A stretch of DNA of 64,000 nt from Bifidobacterium catenulatum subsp. kashiwanohense JCM 15439 = DSM 21854 (GTDB lineage Bacteria; Actinomycetota; Actinomycetes; Actinomycetales; Bifidobacteriaceae): assembly GCF_001042615.1 (NCBI RefSeq), contig NZ_AP012327.1, forward strand, positions 124,001-188,000. The letters are read 5' to 3'. Below are positions 32,563 through 41,680 of the stretch, one piece after another (position 1 is the first letter of the stretch; each line of letters starts with the position of its first letter). The translations under genes and the position numbers were made by a program. The notes beneath the pieces are model-generated. The model was not told the origin of the DNA. It made no database searches and worked only from the letters and a program-made list of their open reading frames with translations.

Positions 32563-34359
32563 ATGTCATCTCGCGTTGCGCAGCGCCACGCAACCGGTTC
32601 CTACGATCCGTGCGATCCGCGAGTCTCGGCTTCCGGCCGTCTCGTCACGCTCGTCGCCGCGCTGATGATTGCGCTCGCCACGCTTTTCGCGACTACCGCG
32701 GTTCCGCAGTCGGCAATCGCCGCCGATGACGGTCAAACGAATTTTGATTCCTGGACTGCCGCTGCGAAGAATATCGAAGACCAACTTGCAACCGCCGAAA
32801 AAGACTATAATGACGGCAATTACGGTCAGGCTGGCACCGATTTTCAGACCGCGCATTGGATCGGTTACGACGCATCCAACTTCTCGAAAGTCGTCAACGA
32901 CACCATCAGCGCCGACAAGCAGAAGGAACTGCTACAGCAATTCACCGATCTTGAAGGGCTTGCCTACCAGCAGGACCAAGGTGACGCCATCGCAACCAAA
33001 ATCGACGCGCTGACCGCCGAAATCAACGCAACCGCGCAAACGCTCGATGCGAACGCAGACCTCGCCAATCCTAAGGAATACGCGAAGCAGCGTGCCACGC
33101 AAACCGCGGAAGAGCGCAAGAAGCTCGACGCGGCCAAGAAGAATTCATCCAAAGGCAAAGGCGACCGCACGTGGAGTGAGGTTGCCAACGAAATGACCGT
33201 CATTCTCGACCAGGCATACGAGGCTGCCGCTGCCGGCAAGGGCGACGAAGGCTCCACGCTGGTCAACAATGCCTACTACCAGTACTACGAGAAACTCGGC
33301 TTCGAAAAGAACGTGATGAACGCGATTTCCGGCGACCGTGTTTCGCAGGTCGAATACCAGTTCAAGATGACTCGTAAGACCATGCGCGACGGCGGTTCCG
33401 ACAAGGAAATCAAGCAGCTCGTCGACGATTTGAAGAGCTGGCTCGTGAAAGACGCGGCCGTCCTTGACGGTGGTGCGTCCGGCAATGTCAACGGCTTCAC
33501 CAAGCTCGTCACCAGTTCCGCCGGACAGGCGTTCCTTATTCTGATCCGTGAGGGCCTCGAAGCACTGCTGGTAGTGGCCGCAGTGATCGCCTACCTGGTG
33601 AAGTCCGGCAATAAGCGTTTCACCAAGTGGATCTACCTTGGTGTGGTCGCCGGTCTGGCCGGCTCCGGTCTGGTTGCCGTGCTCTTCACGTTCCTGTTCG
33701 GCGGTTCCGGCCCGATTCAGGAGATTTCCGAAGGCGTGTGCGCGCTTATCGCCACCCTCATGCTGCTGTGGACCAGCAACTGGATGCTCAACAAGAGCTC
33801 CGTGGAAGCGTGGAACAACTACATCAGGAATAAGACCGAAACGGCTGTGGCCGGCGCGCAAAGCAAGGTCGAATCCGGTCAGAGCCTGGGCTTGGGCATG
33901 ATCACCTCGCTTGCCATGCTGAGCTTCCTCGCCGTGTTCCGTGAGGGTGCCGAAACGGTGATCTTCTACGAGTCCATCTACTCCATGAGCCAGGATGCGC
34001 ACGGCATGTGGGTTGGCGGTCTGACCGCCGCTGCGGTGCTGATCGTCATCTTCCTGATTCTGCGATTTACTTCGGTGAAGATTCCGATCGGCCCGTTCTT
34101 CCTCGTAACTTCGATTTTGATGGCCGCATTGGTTGTCATTTTCGCGGGTGGCGGCATCCACGCGCTCATCGAGGGTGATCTTATTGAAGGCACCTACTTG
34201 AGCACTGTGCCAACTAACGATTGGATCGGCTTGTATCCGTACGTCGAAACGATTACGGCGCAGGTGATTGCCGCGATCGCGGTGATTGTGCTGTTCGTGG
34301 TCGGTTTCATCAAGAAACACAGGATGAAGTTGGCCGCGCAGGCGGAACAGGCTAAGTAA
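32563..34359 (+). CDS. FTR1/EfeU-type iron permease with N-terminal domain
   Basis: A 598-residue iron permease. A signal peptide (cleaved after about residue 46, S-A-I-A-A-D) is followed by an extracytoplasmic helical domain to about residue 315. Seven membrane helices of the FTR1 family come next. The two iron-binding R-E-G-x-E motifs are at 329-333 (R-E-G-L-E) and 460-464 (R-E-G-A-E). The ATG at 32563 has GAGAAGGAAGG upstream; a TTG at 32542 overlaps that site and is rejected. With the P19-like and DUF2318 proteins downstream it matches the gene order of the Campylobacter P19 iron-uptake cluster. I recall similar clusters being reported for iron uptake in Bifidobacterium breve. Confidence 0.93.
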   Translation: MSSRVAQRHATGSYDPCDPRVSASGRLVTLVAALMIALATLFATTAVPQSAIAADDGQTNFDSWTAAAKNIEDQLATAEKDYNDGNYGQAGTDFQTAHWIGYDASNFSKVVNDTISADKQKELLQQFTDLEGLAYQQDQGDAIATKIDALTAEINATAQTLDANADLANPKEYAKQRATQTAEERKKLDAAKKNSSKGKGDRTWSEVANEMTVILDQAYEAAAAGKGDEGSTLVNNAYYQYYEKLGFEKNVMNAISGDRVSQVEYQFKMTRKTMRDGGSDKEIKQLVDDLKSWLVKDAAVLDGGASGNVNGFTKLVTSSAGQAFLILIREGLEALLVVAAVIAYLVKSGNKRFTKWIYLGVVAGLAGSGLVAVLFTFLFGGSGPIQEISEGVCALIATLMLLWTSNWMLNKSSVEAWNNYIRNKTETAVAGAQSKVESGQSLGLGMITSLAMLSFLAVFREGAETVIFYESIYSMSQDAHGMWVGGLTAAAVLIVIFLILRFTSVKIPIGPFFLVTSILMAALVVIFAGGGIHALIEGDLIEGTYLSTVPTNDWIGLYPYVETITAQVIAAIAVIVLFVVGFIKKHRMKLAAQAEQAK

Positions 34360-34448
34360 GCGCCAATCAATAATCACAAGTAAAGATTTAGAGATTTCCA
34401 TAAGTTTCCAACGTTCCTCAAGGAACCAAAGAAAAGGAAGAGAACACA

Positions 34449-35105
34449 ATGAAGAATAAGAAGATCGCCGCCCTGCTCGGCATCCTGTTGGCAGGCTCCA
34501 TGGCCTTCTCCCTGTCCGCATGCGGCAATTCCGACAATGCCGCATCCAGCGGCAAGTCCAGCACCTCCACGTCGGAGACCAAGGGCGCCGACGACTCCAG
34601 CTCCAGCGATTCCGGCGCGGGCTTCGAGGAGATCCAGGTCGATGAGAACCATTCCGACCAGGAAGTCGGCCCGCTGACCGTCAACGCCGTGTACTTCCAG
34701 CCGATCGACATGGAACCGTCCGGCATGGGCCTGAAGGCCGCCGACGCGAGCTTCCACCTCGAAGCCGACATCCACGCCAACAAGAAGGGCACTGAGCTCG
34801 GCTACGGCAAGGGCGATTTCGTGCCGGACCTCACCGTGAACTACGACATTATCGACAAGACGTCCAACGAGTCCGTAGGCTCCGGCACCTTCATGCAGAT
34901 GAACGCCTCTGATGGCCCGCATTACGGCGCCAACGTCAAGCTCGACAAGGCGGGTTCCTACAAGCTCGTGCTGAAGATCGAATCCCCGGAGAAGAAGGGT
35001 TGGATGCTGCACGTTGATCCGGAGACCGGCGTTAAGGGCCGCTTCTGGACCGAGCCGCTCGAGGTCACTTTCCCGGAGTGGAACTACACCCCGCAGGAGT
35101 GGTGA
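34449..35105 (+). CDS. P19/Tp34-like iron-binding lipoprotein
   Basis: A 218-residue exported protein. The lipobox is L-S-A-C near residue 21, so it is a lipoprotein on the outer face of the membrane. A Ser/Asp-rich linker to about residue 55 precedes a beta-sandwich with F-Q-P-I-D-M-E-P-S-G-M, F-H-L-E-A-D-I-H and the later H-Y-G-A-N-V. These fit the Met/His/Glu metal-site pattern of the P19 family. P19 binds iron or copper and works with FTR1. The gene lies 90 bp after the permease and is followed by a terminator. Confidence 0.9.
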   Translation: MKNKKIAALLGILLAGSMAFSLSACGNSDNAASSGKSSTSTSETKGADDSSSSDSGAGFEEIQVDENHSDQEVGPLTVNAVYFQPIDMEPSGMGLKAADASFHLEADIHANKKGTELGYGKGDFVPDLTVNYDIIDKTSNESVGSGTFMQMNASDGPHYGANVKLDKAGSYKLVLKIESPEKKGWMLHVDPETGVKGRFWTEPLEVTFPEWNYTPQEW

Positions 35106-35450
35106 TCTGGAACGTGAATTCCGGCACATGCCAAGCGAAACGGTTTGGATATAAGCTTGAATTCATGTTGGGATTCAACTCGTGATTAACGCCGTTCACA
35201 TATCGCGAAACGTATGCAAGTAGCGCGAATATGGGTACGGCGTTCGCGGTTACTTGGATAGTCGTTTGACGTACTTAAGGCCGTTTGGCCGAGTCTACGG
35301 GCGAACAACCATCCAAGCAACCGCTCTCTTGCGTTTTAGGGGATGCGCGTTTGGGAGATAACGCGCTTTTTTGGGAATCTTGGTAAGGGGGTTCCTTTTG
35401 CGCGCTGAATTCACTAGGCTTTGACAGGGATATACGACGAAAGGTGTGAG
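35106..35450. other. Intergenic region inside iron cluster
   Basis: 345 bp with a terminator near its end (35345-35373). The DUF2318 and ABC genes therefore probably have their own promoter in the roughly 75 bp that remain. No gene is seen. Confidence 0.45.
35345..35373 (+). terminator. Terminator after P19-like gene
   Basis: GCGCGTT and AACGCGC form a 7-bp stem followed by TTTTTT. It splits the iron cluster into two transcription units. Confidence 0.75.
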
Positions 35451-36722
35451 ATGCTGACGCAGTACGTCACGGTGTTGCAGGGAACGCTGGCACCGGCTTT
35501 GCTGATTATGACGCTGAACGTGATGCTCACGGTCGGTGAGGGGCGTGACAAGCCGTTGAGCGCGTACTGGCGTCTTGCGGGCTTCATTATCGGATTCGCG
35601 GGTGCCATTGTGTTCGCTGCGTTGCGTGCGGCCGCGGTGATCAATCAGCGTACGTTCGTCAATTACCCCACGTTGTGGTGTTGTGTGATTTTCGATGTCG
35701 CAGTGTTCGTTGTTGTGCTGTTCGCGCGTCGCATCACTACGAATTGGCATGATCATCGCGCGTTGCTTGATATTGCGAATGCGATTGGCGCTCTTGCGAT
35801 TGCCGCCACCACCTTCCGTGCGTTGCCTGATGTTATTTTGCGTTTGACGATTTTCGTGGAGCCGGGAGATCCGATCTTCACTTCGGATATGCTGCTTCGT
35901 GCGCTTGGTTTCGCATTGGGTGCGGCCACTGCGATTGTTGCGGCGTTGATTTTCCGTACGATGCGTTCCACTGCGATTCGTTGGTCGTTCACTACGGCCG
36001 TGCTGCTGCTGATTGCGCTGCTGTTTGTTTCGCATTTCACTGATCTTGCGCAGATTCTGCAGGCCAAGCGCATCGTTCATTTCCCTACGGAAGCGTTCCT
36101 GGCGTTGGTGTGGTGCATTAATCATCAGCGTCATATGGTCATTGCCATGGTGTTGGTGTTCATTATTCCGGTGGCCGCCAGCATTGTGATGGGCTTCAAA
36201 ATCAAGCCGGAAGGCGCCAATGAGGCCATTGTGCGATCGCATATCGCGTTCCGTCGTCGTGCGAAGGCGGCCGGCGCATGGAGCCTTGTTGCGATGATCG
36301 GCATCACGTTCGCACTCACGTATGGTGTGGCGCAAACGAAGAAGGTTATTACGCTGTCTCCGCCCGAGGATTATTCGCTGAGCGACGGCGTGGCCACCAT
36401 CAAATTCAGCCAAATCAACGACGGTCATCTGCATCGCTTCCAATACAAGGCGAAAGACGGCACGATGATGCGTTTCATCATCATCAAGAAGAATGGTGGA
36501 GCGTACGGTGTCGGTCTTGATGCTTGTGATAACTGTGGTGACGCGGGCTATTACGAGAAGGATGGCAAGATCATCTGCAAGAAGTGCGATGTCGCCATCA
36601 ACCTCGCCACTATCGGGTTCAAGGGCGGCTGCAATCCTGTGCCGTTCGATTACCAGGTTGAATCCGGCAAAATCGTAATTCAAACTTCAACGCTCGACGC
36701 ATTGTCGACGCATTTCCAGTGA
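35451..36722 (+). CDS. DUF2318 (Fe-S-containing) membrane protein
   Basis: A 423-residue protein with about eight membrane helices over residues 5-310 and an extracytoplasmic C-terminal DUF2318 domain. That domain holds D-A-C-D-N-C-G-D-A-G-Y and I-C-K-K-C-D, four cysteines that could bind a metal or Fe-S centre, and the typical G-G-C-N-P-V-P. The ATG at 35451 (AAAGGTG upstream) is preferred to a TTG 30 bases earlier. DUF2318 proteins are found beside FTR1 and P19; a redox step on iron is suspected but not proven. It is 16 bp from the next gene. Confidence 0.88.
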   Translation: MLTQYVTVLQGTLAPALLIMTLNVMLTVGEGRDKPLSAYWRLAGFIIGFAGAIVFAALRAAAVINQRTFVNYPTLWCCVIFDVAVFVVVLFARRITTNWHDHRALLDIANAIGALAIAATTFRALPDVILRLTIFVEPGDPIFTSDMLLRALGFALGAATAIVAALIFRTMRSTAIRWSFTTAVLLLIALLFVSHFTDLAQILQAKRIVHFPTEAFLALVWCINHQRHMVIAMVLVFIIPVAASIVMGFKIKPEGANEAIVRSHIAFRRRAKAAGAWSLVAMIGITFALTYGVAQTKKVITLSPPEDYSLSDGVATIKFSQINDGHLHRFQYKAKDGTMMRFIIIKKNGGAYGVGLDACDNCGDAGYYEKDGKIICKKCDVAINLATIGFKGGCNPVPFDYQVESGKIVIQTSTLDALSTHFQ

Positions 36723-36738
36723 GCGGAAAGAGGTAGTC

Positions 36739-38103
36739 ATGTTCTTTCTTCGAATGATTTTCCGCTCGTTCAGCAGGCAGTTCAAACGCAGGCTGCTGAT
36801 CGCGGTCACCGTATGCTTGTCGGCCACGGTCAGCGTGGCTATGTTGGGCGTGGTGTTCGACGTTGGAGACAAGCTGAACGCCGAACTGTCGACGTACGGT
36901 TCCAACATCACCGTGCAGCCCAAGGCTGATGCCGTCGTCAACGACCTGTACAACACGGGTGGTGACGCTGACAGCAGCGCTTCCGGTACTTCCGAATCCG
37001 ACCCGACCACATTTTTGAAGGAATCGGATGTGTCGAAGATCAAAACCATCTTCTGGGCGTTCAATATCACGAATTTTGCCCCCGAACTTAATATCCATGC
37101 TGACGTGAACTGCGCGTCCGAATCGGCGGCATCGGCGGATTCCAGCTCCTGCAAGGCTTCTGGAGTGCCGATCGTGGGCACATGGTTCGCGAAGACCCTG
37201 CATATGGATTCCGGCGAATCCACGGTGGCGGGCATGAACGGCATGCGTTCGTGGTGGAAGCTTGACGGCTCCTGGCCGAAAGACGATAGCGCGCAAGGTC
37301 TGATCGGCACCACGCTCGCATCCAAGCTCGGCGTGGCCACGGGAGACACCGTAACCCTCTACAAAACCACCGCCGACGGTAGCCTCAACAAGCAGCAGAT
37401 CACTATCACCGGCATTTACGATTCCGGCGATAGCGACAACAACGCGATGTACATTCCGTCATCCACCGCGCAGGTGCTTGCGAATCTGCCTGATTCCATT
37501 GACAAGATCGAAGTCAAAGCGCTGACCACGCCAGACAATGATTTGGCGCGAAAGGCGTCGAAGAATCCGAACGCGCTCACGCAAGACGAGTGGGAAACGT
37601 GGTATTGCACCGCATACCCTTCGTCCATCGCCTACCAGATCGAAGAGGTTATTCCCGGTTCCGTAGCCAAGCAGGTGCGTCAGGTGGCCGCATTGCAGGG
37701 CGATGTGCTGCAGAAAACGCAGGCGGTGATGGTGCTGATGACCGTGCTTTCGTTGGTTGCGGCCGCTATTGCAGTGGCGAATCTGATGGCCGCCTCGATT
37801 GGTGAGCGCGGTTCCGAATTGGCTTTGCTGAAGGCGATTGGTGCCACCGATGGTGCGGTTTCCCGCCTGATGCTCGCTGAGACGGCTGTGATTTCGTTGG
37901 TTGGTGCGATTGTTGGTGCGCTGTTGGGTTCCTGTGTTGCACAGATTGTGGGACACGTGGTATTCGGTTCCGGCATTACGATGCGTCCGATGGTGTTTGT
38001 GATGGTGTTTGTGCTGCTGACGCTTACCGTGCTGATCGCCTCGTTCTCGTCGATCCGTTCGATTCTGGGACTCAAACCTGCGGAGGTGTTGCATGGCCGC
38101 TGA
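36739..38103 (+). CDS. FtsX-like ABC permease 1 of iron cluster
   Basis: A 454-residue MacB/LolE-type permease. One N-terminal membrane helix (about 12-40) is followed by a large extracytoplasmic domain of about 280 residues. Three helices in the last 130 residues include A-S-I-G-E-R-G-S-E-L-A-L-L-K-A-I-G-A-T, the coupling segment that contacts the ATPase. GAAAGAGG is the ribosome site. In the Campylobacter P19 cluster two such permeases and an ATPase follow the DUF2318 gene in the same order. The last codons are duplicated 97 bp downstream. Confidence 0.9.
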   Translation: MFFLRMIFRSFSRQFKRRLLIAVTVCLSATVSVAMLGVVFDVGDKLNAELSTYGSNITVQPKADAVVNDLYNTGGDADSSASGTSESDPTTFLKESDVSKIKTIFWAFNITNFAPELNIHADVNCASESAASADSSSCKASGVPIVGTWFAKTLHMDSGESTVAGMNGMRSWWKLDGSWPKDDSAQGLIGTTLASKLGVATGDTVTLYKTTADGSLNKQQITITGIYDSGDSDNNAMYIPSSTAQVLANLPDSIDKIEVKALTTPDNDLARKASKNPNALTQDEWETWYCTAYPSSIAYQIEEVIPGSVAKQVRQVAALQGDVLQKTQAVMVLMTVLSLVAAAIAVANLMAASIGERGSELALLKAIGATDGAVSRLMLAETAVISLVGAIVGALLGSCVAQIVGHVVFGSGITMRPMVFVMVFVLLTLTVLIASFSSIRSILGLKPAEVLHGR

Positions 38104-38194
38104 TTTCAACTTGAGTTCCGTAAACTCGGCCGCGGCTGCGGCCTCGGTCACGAACGGCACCCTGTGCTGTTCGTCTGCGGAGGTGTTGCATGGC
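38078..38194 (+). repeat. 20-bp direct repeat at permease 1 stop
   Basis: CTGCGGAGGTGTTGCATGGC occurs at 38078-38097 and again at 38175-38194. Each copy encodes A-E-V-L-H-G-R (or the same with -stop shifted by one sense). The 97-bp unit between them can be read as a 35-residue peptide from the ATG at 38093, ending in the same A-E-V-L-H-G-R. This is probably a small duplication of the gene's 3' end rather than a real peptide gene. Confidence 0.7.
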
Positions 38195-38228
38195 AGGTGA
38201 GTTCAAGACAGTCCGTAAGGGGCATGAG

Positions 38229-39449
38229 ATGACTAATCGCAAGATGTTCTTCACCATGCTGTGGGGCGCGGTGTTCCGCCGCCGTTCGCGAGCCGTCATG
38301 GCCGTGATCGCCTCCATGGTGGGCGCTGCCACGCTGTTCTGCCTTGCGGCAACGTGTATTGCCGTTCCACAGCAGATGAACGAGGAAATGCGTGCGTATG
38401 GCGCGAATCTTATCGTCACACCATCCGAATCAACCGAAAAGTCCAACGGCATCGACACCGATACCGCCAAAGCATTGAACCAGATGGTGAAAGGCTCGTA
38501 CAGTGCCCGTTCCGCCGCCTACCGGTATGAAAGCGTGCGCATAAACTCGGCGCCATACACGCTGGCCGGCATCACGACCAAAGACGTGAAAGCGCTCAAC
38601 CATCATTGGAATGTGACTGGCGATTGGCCCAGCGAAGGCAATGTGATGCTCGGCCGTGACGTGGCCGACGCGCTCGGCGTCTCCATCGGTTCGACCGTGA
38701 CCATCGGCTACCGCGCATCCGACGATGCGCAGAATTCCGGCGCTCTTAGTCAAACCGAAGCGCAAGCCACGGAAAACGGCCGCGTTTCGTCCGACATTAT
38801 GGAGAACACCGGCACCGAATTCCGTGTCGGAGGCATCGTCGATACGGGCGGCAGCGAAGACGAAATCGTCTACGCGGTCAACGCTGACGTGGCCAAACTG
38901 GCCGGTTCCAAACGCGGTGCGGACGTGATCGAATATTCCGTCAATGCGGTAGGTGGCGAACTCAACGACGTCATCAAATCAATCAATGCGAATCCGTCAA
39001 CCGGCGTGAAAGCGCAGACCGTCACCAAAATCACCTCATCCGACACCCGCATCATCGCCATGCTGCAAACCCTGTTCTGGATCGTGTCGCTGGTCGTGCT
39101 CGTGTTGACGCTGGTCGGCGTGGGCACCACCATCAGTTCCATCGTGTCTCAGCGACGCAACGAAATCGGCTTGCGCAAAGCGTTGGGCGCATCGTCGCAG
39201 GCCATCGGCATCGAATTCTATGTGGAATCCGCCATCTACGGACTGATTGGCGGCCTGGTCGGCACTATCATCGGCTACCTGCTGGCCCGCGTGCTGTGCG
39301 TGTCCGTATTCGAGCGTGCCATTGGCTTCAACTGGCTGTTGGGCGTCGCCTCGCTGCTGTTGAGCGTGCTCATCGCCGTCATCGCATCCATTCCGCCGGT
39401 TCGCCGCGCAACCCGTATCGACCCCGCCATCGTTTTGAGGGAGGAATAA
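38229..39449 (+). CDS. FtsX-like ABC permease 2 of iron cluster
   Basis: A 406-residue partner permease with the same layout: an N-terminal helix near residues 20-45, an extracytoplasmic domain, and three C-terminal helices with S-Q-R-R-N-E-I-G-L-R-K-A-L-G-A as the coupling segment. The ATG at 38229 follows AAGGGG. An ATG at 38190, within the duplicated 20-bp repeat, would add 13 residues. It ends two bases before the ATPase gene, so the two are co-translated. Confidence 0.9.
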   Translation: MTNRKMFFTMLWGAVFRRRSRAVMAVIASMVGAATLFCLAATCIAVPQQMNEEMRAYGANLIVTPSESTEKSNGIDTDTAKALNQMVKGSYSARSAAYRYESVRINSAPYTLAGITTKDVKALNHHWNVTGDWPSEGNVMLGRDVADALGVSIGSTVTIGYRASDDAQNSGALSQTEAQATENGRVSSDIMENTGTEFRVGGIVDTGGSEDEIVYAVNADVAKLAGSKRGADVIEYSVNAVGGELNDVIKSINANPSTGVKAQTVTKITSSDTRIIAMLQTLFWIVSLVVLVLTLVGVGTTISSIVSQRRNEIGLRKALGASSQAIGIEFYVESAIYGLIGGLVGTIIGYLLARVLCVSVFERAIGFNWLLGVASLLLSVLIAVIASIPPVRRATRIDPAIVLREE

Positions 39450-39451
39450 TC

Positions 39452-40273
39452 ATGAGTTCCGAGAATACGCTGAATATGTTGCTTGAATTGGATCATATTT
39501 CCAAGATTTACGGCGATTTGCGTGCCGTCGACGATTTGACTTTGACCGTTCCGCAAGGTGAATGGCTTGCGATTGTCGGTTCATCGGGTTCCGGCAAAAC
39601 CACGCTGATGAACATGATTGGCTGCATGGACACGCCTTCAAAGGGTTCCGTCATGCTGGAAGGCCGCAAGTTGGAGGATTTGAACGCCAAGCAGCTTGCC
39701 GACGTGCGTAAGAACATGATCGGATTGGTGTTCCAGAAGTTCTATCTGGTACCACATCTGACGGCTGTGGAAAACGTGATGGTGGCACAGTACTACCATT
39801 CCGTAGTCAACGAGCAGCAGGCGTTGGAAGCGTTGGAACGCGTCGGTTTGAAGGAGCGTGCCCACCATCTGCCCGGCCAGCTTTCCGGTGGCGAACAGCA
39901 GCGCGTGTGCATCGCACGTGCGCTCATCAACTGCCCGAAACTGATTCTTGCGGACGAACCGACCGGCAATTTGGATGAGAAGAACGAGAAAATCGTGCTT
40001 GACCTGTTCCGCCAGCTGCACGAGCAGGGCACTACCATCATCGTCGTGACCCATGATGCGCTCGTCGCATCTTGTGCCCAGCGCGAGATTATGCTCAACC
40101 ATGGCGTGCTCGTCGGCGAGAAGTGGAATGATGAGGCCGCACGGAAGGCCTATGAGCAGGCGGGTGGCAAGCCGGCATACACCGGTTCCACTACGGAAGG
40201 CGCACAGAATGGCGAGACGGCCATCAGCTTCGCCGACCCGACCAAAGCCGCGAAAACCGGTGGCGAGGAATAA
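39452..40273 (+). CDS. ABC ATPase of iron cluster (MacB/LolD type)
   Basis: A 273-residue ATPase with Walker A G-S-S-G-S-G-K-T-T, signature L-S-G-G-E-Q-Q-R and Walker B L-I-L-A-D-E-P. The T-G-N-L-D after it marks the MacB/LolD group. About 45 extra C-terminal residues (A-Y-E-Q-A-G-G-K and on) are outside the core. GGGAGGAATAATC precedes the ATG. It powers the two FtsX permeases. Such systems usually act mechanically on extracytoplasmic partners rather than importing ions, so its link to iron is inferred from context. Confidence 0.93.
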   Translation: MSSENTLNMLLELDHISKIYGDLRAVDDLTLTVPQGEWLAIVGSSGSGKTTLMNMIGCMDTPSKGSVMLEGRKLEDLNAKQLADVRKNMIGLVFQKFYLVPHLTAVENVMVAQYYHSVVNEQQALEALERVGLKERAHHLPGQLSGGEQQRVCIARALINCPKLILADEPTGNLDEKNEKIVLDLFRQLHEQGTTIIVVTHDALVASCAQREIMLNHGVLVGEKWNDEAARKAYEQAGGKPAYTGSTTEGAQNGETAISFADPTKAAKTGGEE

Positions 40274-40329
40274 GCTGAAATCAGCCGAATAATCCAAGCC
40301 ATAGCACTGACGAATCGTACGGAGCGAAC

Positions 40330-40887
40330 ATGAGCAACGAATCATCGAATGCGATCAAAGTAATCGCACTGTCTGCGGCAAGCCTTGCATTGCTGTCGGC
40401 ATGCGGCGAACCCACGGCGACGCCAATGGACGATGAATATGCCGGAAATTCCGGCGAAAGCGTGCAATCGCAGGAAGAAAATTCAAAGAACAGCGGTAAT
40501 GCCACCGACTCCGGCGATTCTGCGGATACGGACGTCAAAAACCATGCCGACGATCCGAACAGCACTACATCCGACAAGCAAGACACCGGCAACTACGCCG
40601 ACGGTACCTACTCGATCAACGGCCAGTACGGGCCGGTGGGCGAAGACACTATCGACGTGCATGTGACGGTCAAAGACCAGACCGTCACCAATGTGGAGGT
40701 TATCGGGCATCCGTTCACGTCCATCTCCAAAAAGCACCAGAATGCGTTCGCCGAAGCCATCAACGGCGTGGTGGACGGCAAGCCGCTCAAAGATCTCAAG
40801 GTAGACAAGGTGGCCGGTGCCAGCTGGACGTCGGAAGCGTTCAACAAGGCGTTGGATGTGGCCCGTCAGGAAGCGTCAATCCAGTAG
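40330..40887 (+). CDS. FMN-binding lipoprotein, ApbE target
   Basis: A 185-residue exported protein with lipobox L-S-A-C (Cys near residue 25) and an acidic linker to about residue 95. An FMN-binding domain follows (Y-A-D-G-T-Y to the end). The motif D-K-V-A-G-A-S-W-T-S at residues 159-168 fits the ApbE flavinylation consensus, with Thr167 as the expected attachment site. It is the last gene of the iron cluster, in the place where the Campylobacter cluster has thioredoxin-like proteins. A role as surface electron carrier for iron reduction is inferred. Confidence 0.88.
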   Translation: MSNESSNAIKVIALSAASLALLSACGEPTATPMDDEYAGNSGESVQSQEENSKNSGNATDSGDSADTDVKNHADDPNSTTSDKQDTGNYADGTYSINGQYGPVGEDTIDVHVTVKDQTVTNVEVIGHPFTSISKKHQNAFAEAINGVVDGKPLKDLKVDKVAGASWTSEAFNKALDVARQEASIQ

Positions 40888-40921
40888 GGCCAGTAGCGGC
40901 GAAAAGCCCGCAAACGTACAA

Positions 40922-40982
40922 TGAGCGCCTCGGCTACAGCCTCACCCCAAGAGTGACTAAAGGCCGTAGCGGGGGCGCTCAC
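40922..40982. terminator. Terminator between iron cluster and tetR gene
   Basis: GAGCGCC pairs with GGGCGCTC, with GGCTAC/GTAGC continuing inside. It sits between convergent genes and probably serves both. Confidence 0.75.
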
Positions 40983-41026
40983 TAAATTTCAGATTACTAT
41001 TGTTCAGCTCTGCTCTGCAGTGCCTT

Positions 41027-41680
41027 TCAGGCGGCCATAACGGGCCACAGAACGGCCACCATGTTCTCAGGCCAAGGAATACTCGCGTCCCCATGCAACG
41101 CCTTGCAGGCGAGCATGGAGCCGAGTATCGTGCTGAACAGGAATTGCGGATCCAATTCATTACGGAACACTCCGGCCTTCATGCCGCGTTCAACAAACTC
41201 AGAAAAACGCTTTTCCGCAGGAACAAGCACTTGATTGGCAATCGCATTCAACGAAGTGTTATCAGACGAAAGCACCACACCAACGGCCTTCAAACCAAAA
41301 TCGCTGTCGAAAAAACAACCTTGAATGCGTTGCAACATCGTCAGCAAACCGTTTTTCGACAACTCGACATCGCTGAAATCCGGTAATCCCGCAACTTCCA
41401 GCTGCACGCGGCGCAACAGATCATCCGCATTCTTATAGCGGCGATAAATCGTGGTTTTCGCAACGCCGGAACGACGAGCGACCTCTTCGATGGTCACCGC
41501 GCCGACGCCATCGGAAATCACAATCGCAAGCGTGGCCTTCATAATCTTATGATCGGTCTGCTCACGAAGCTGCTCGCGGCGGCTATGCGCCTTGCGAACC
41601 ACCTCATGCACGTCACTGACCGCGTCGGAAACCACATCGGAAACGGCTTCGGAAACCGCCTCATGCACTCCGGTAATCAT
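41027..41680 (-). CDS. TetR/AcrR family regulator
   Basis: A 217-residue regulator. The helix-turn-helix spans about residues 58-90 (V-T-I-E-E-V-A-R-R-S-G-V-A-K-T-T-I-Y-R-R-Y), after an unusually long N-terminal segment with V-S-D/V-H-E repeats (residues 3-30). The ATG overlaps the stop of the preceding YhgE/Pip gene (ATGA) and has AAGGTGAT upstream, so the start is well fixed. It is the last gene of the three-gene unit and probably controls it. Confidence 0.9.
   Translation of the reverse strand: MITGVHEAVSEAVSDVVSDAVSDVHEVVRKAHSRREQLREQTDHKIMKATLAIVISDGVGAVTIEEVARRSGVAKTTIYRRYKNADDLLRRVQLEVAGLPDFSDVELSKNGLLTMLQRIQGCFFDSDFGLKAVGVVLSSDNTSLNAIANQVLVPAEKRFSEFVERGMKAGVFRNELDPQFLFSTILGSMLACKALHGDASIPWPENMVAVLWPVMAA

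Noticed and set aside
33145..34545. Long open frames antisense to FTR1, DUF2318, dipeptidase and amt genes
   Set aside because: All are GC-rich shadows without start signals; each lies fully under a gene with clear family motifs.
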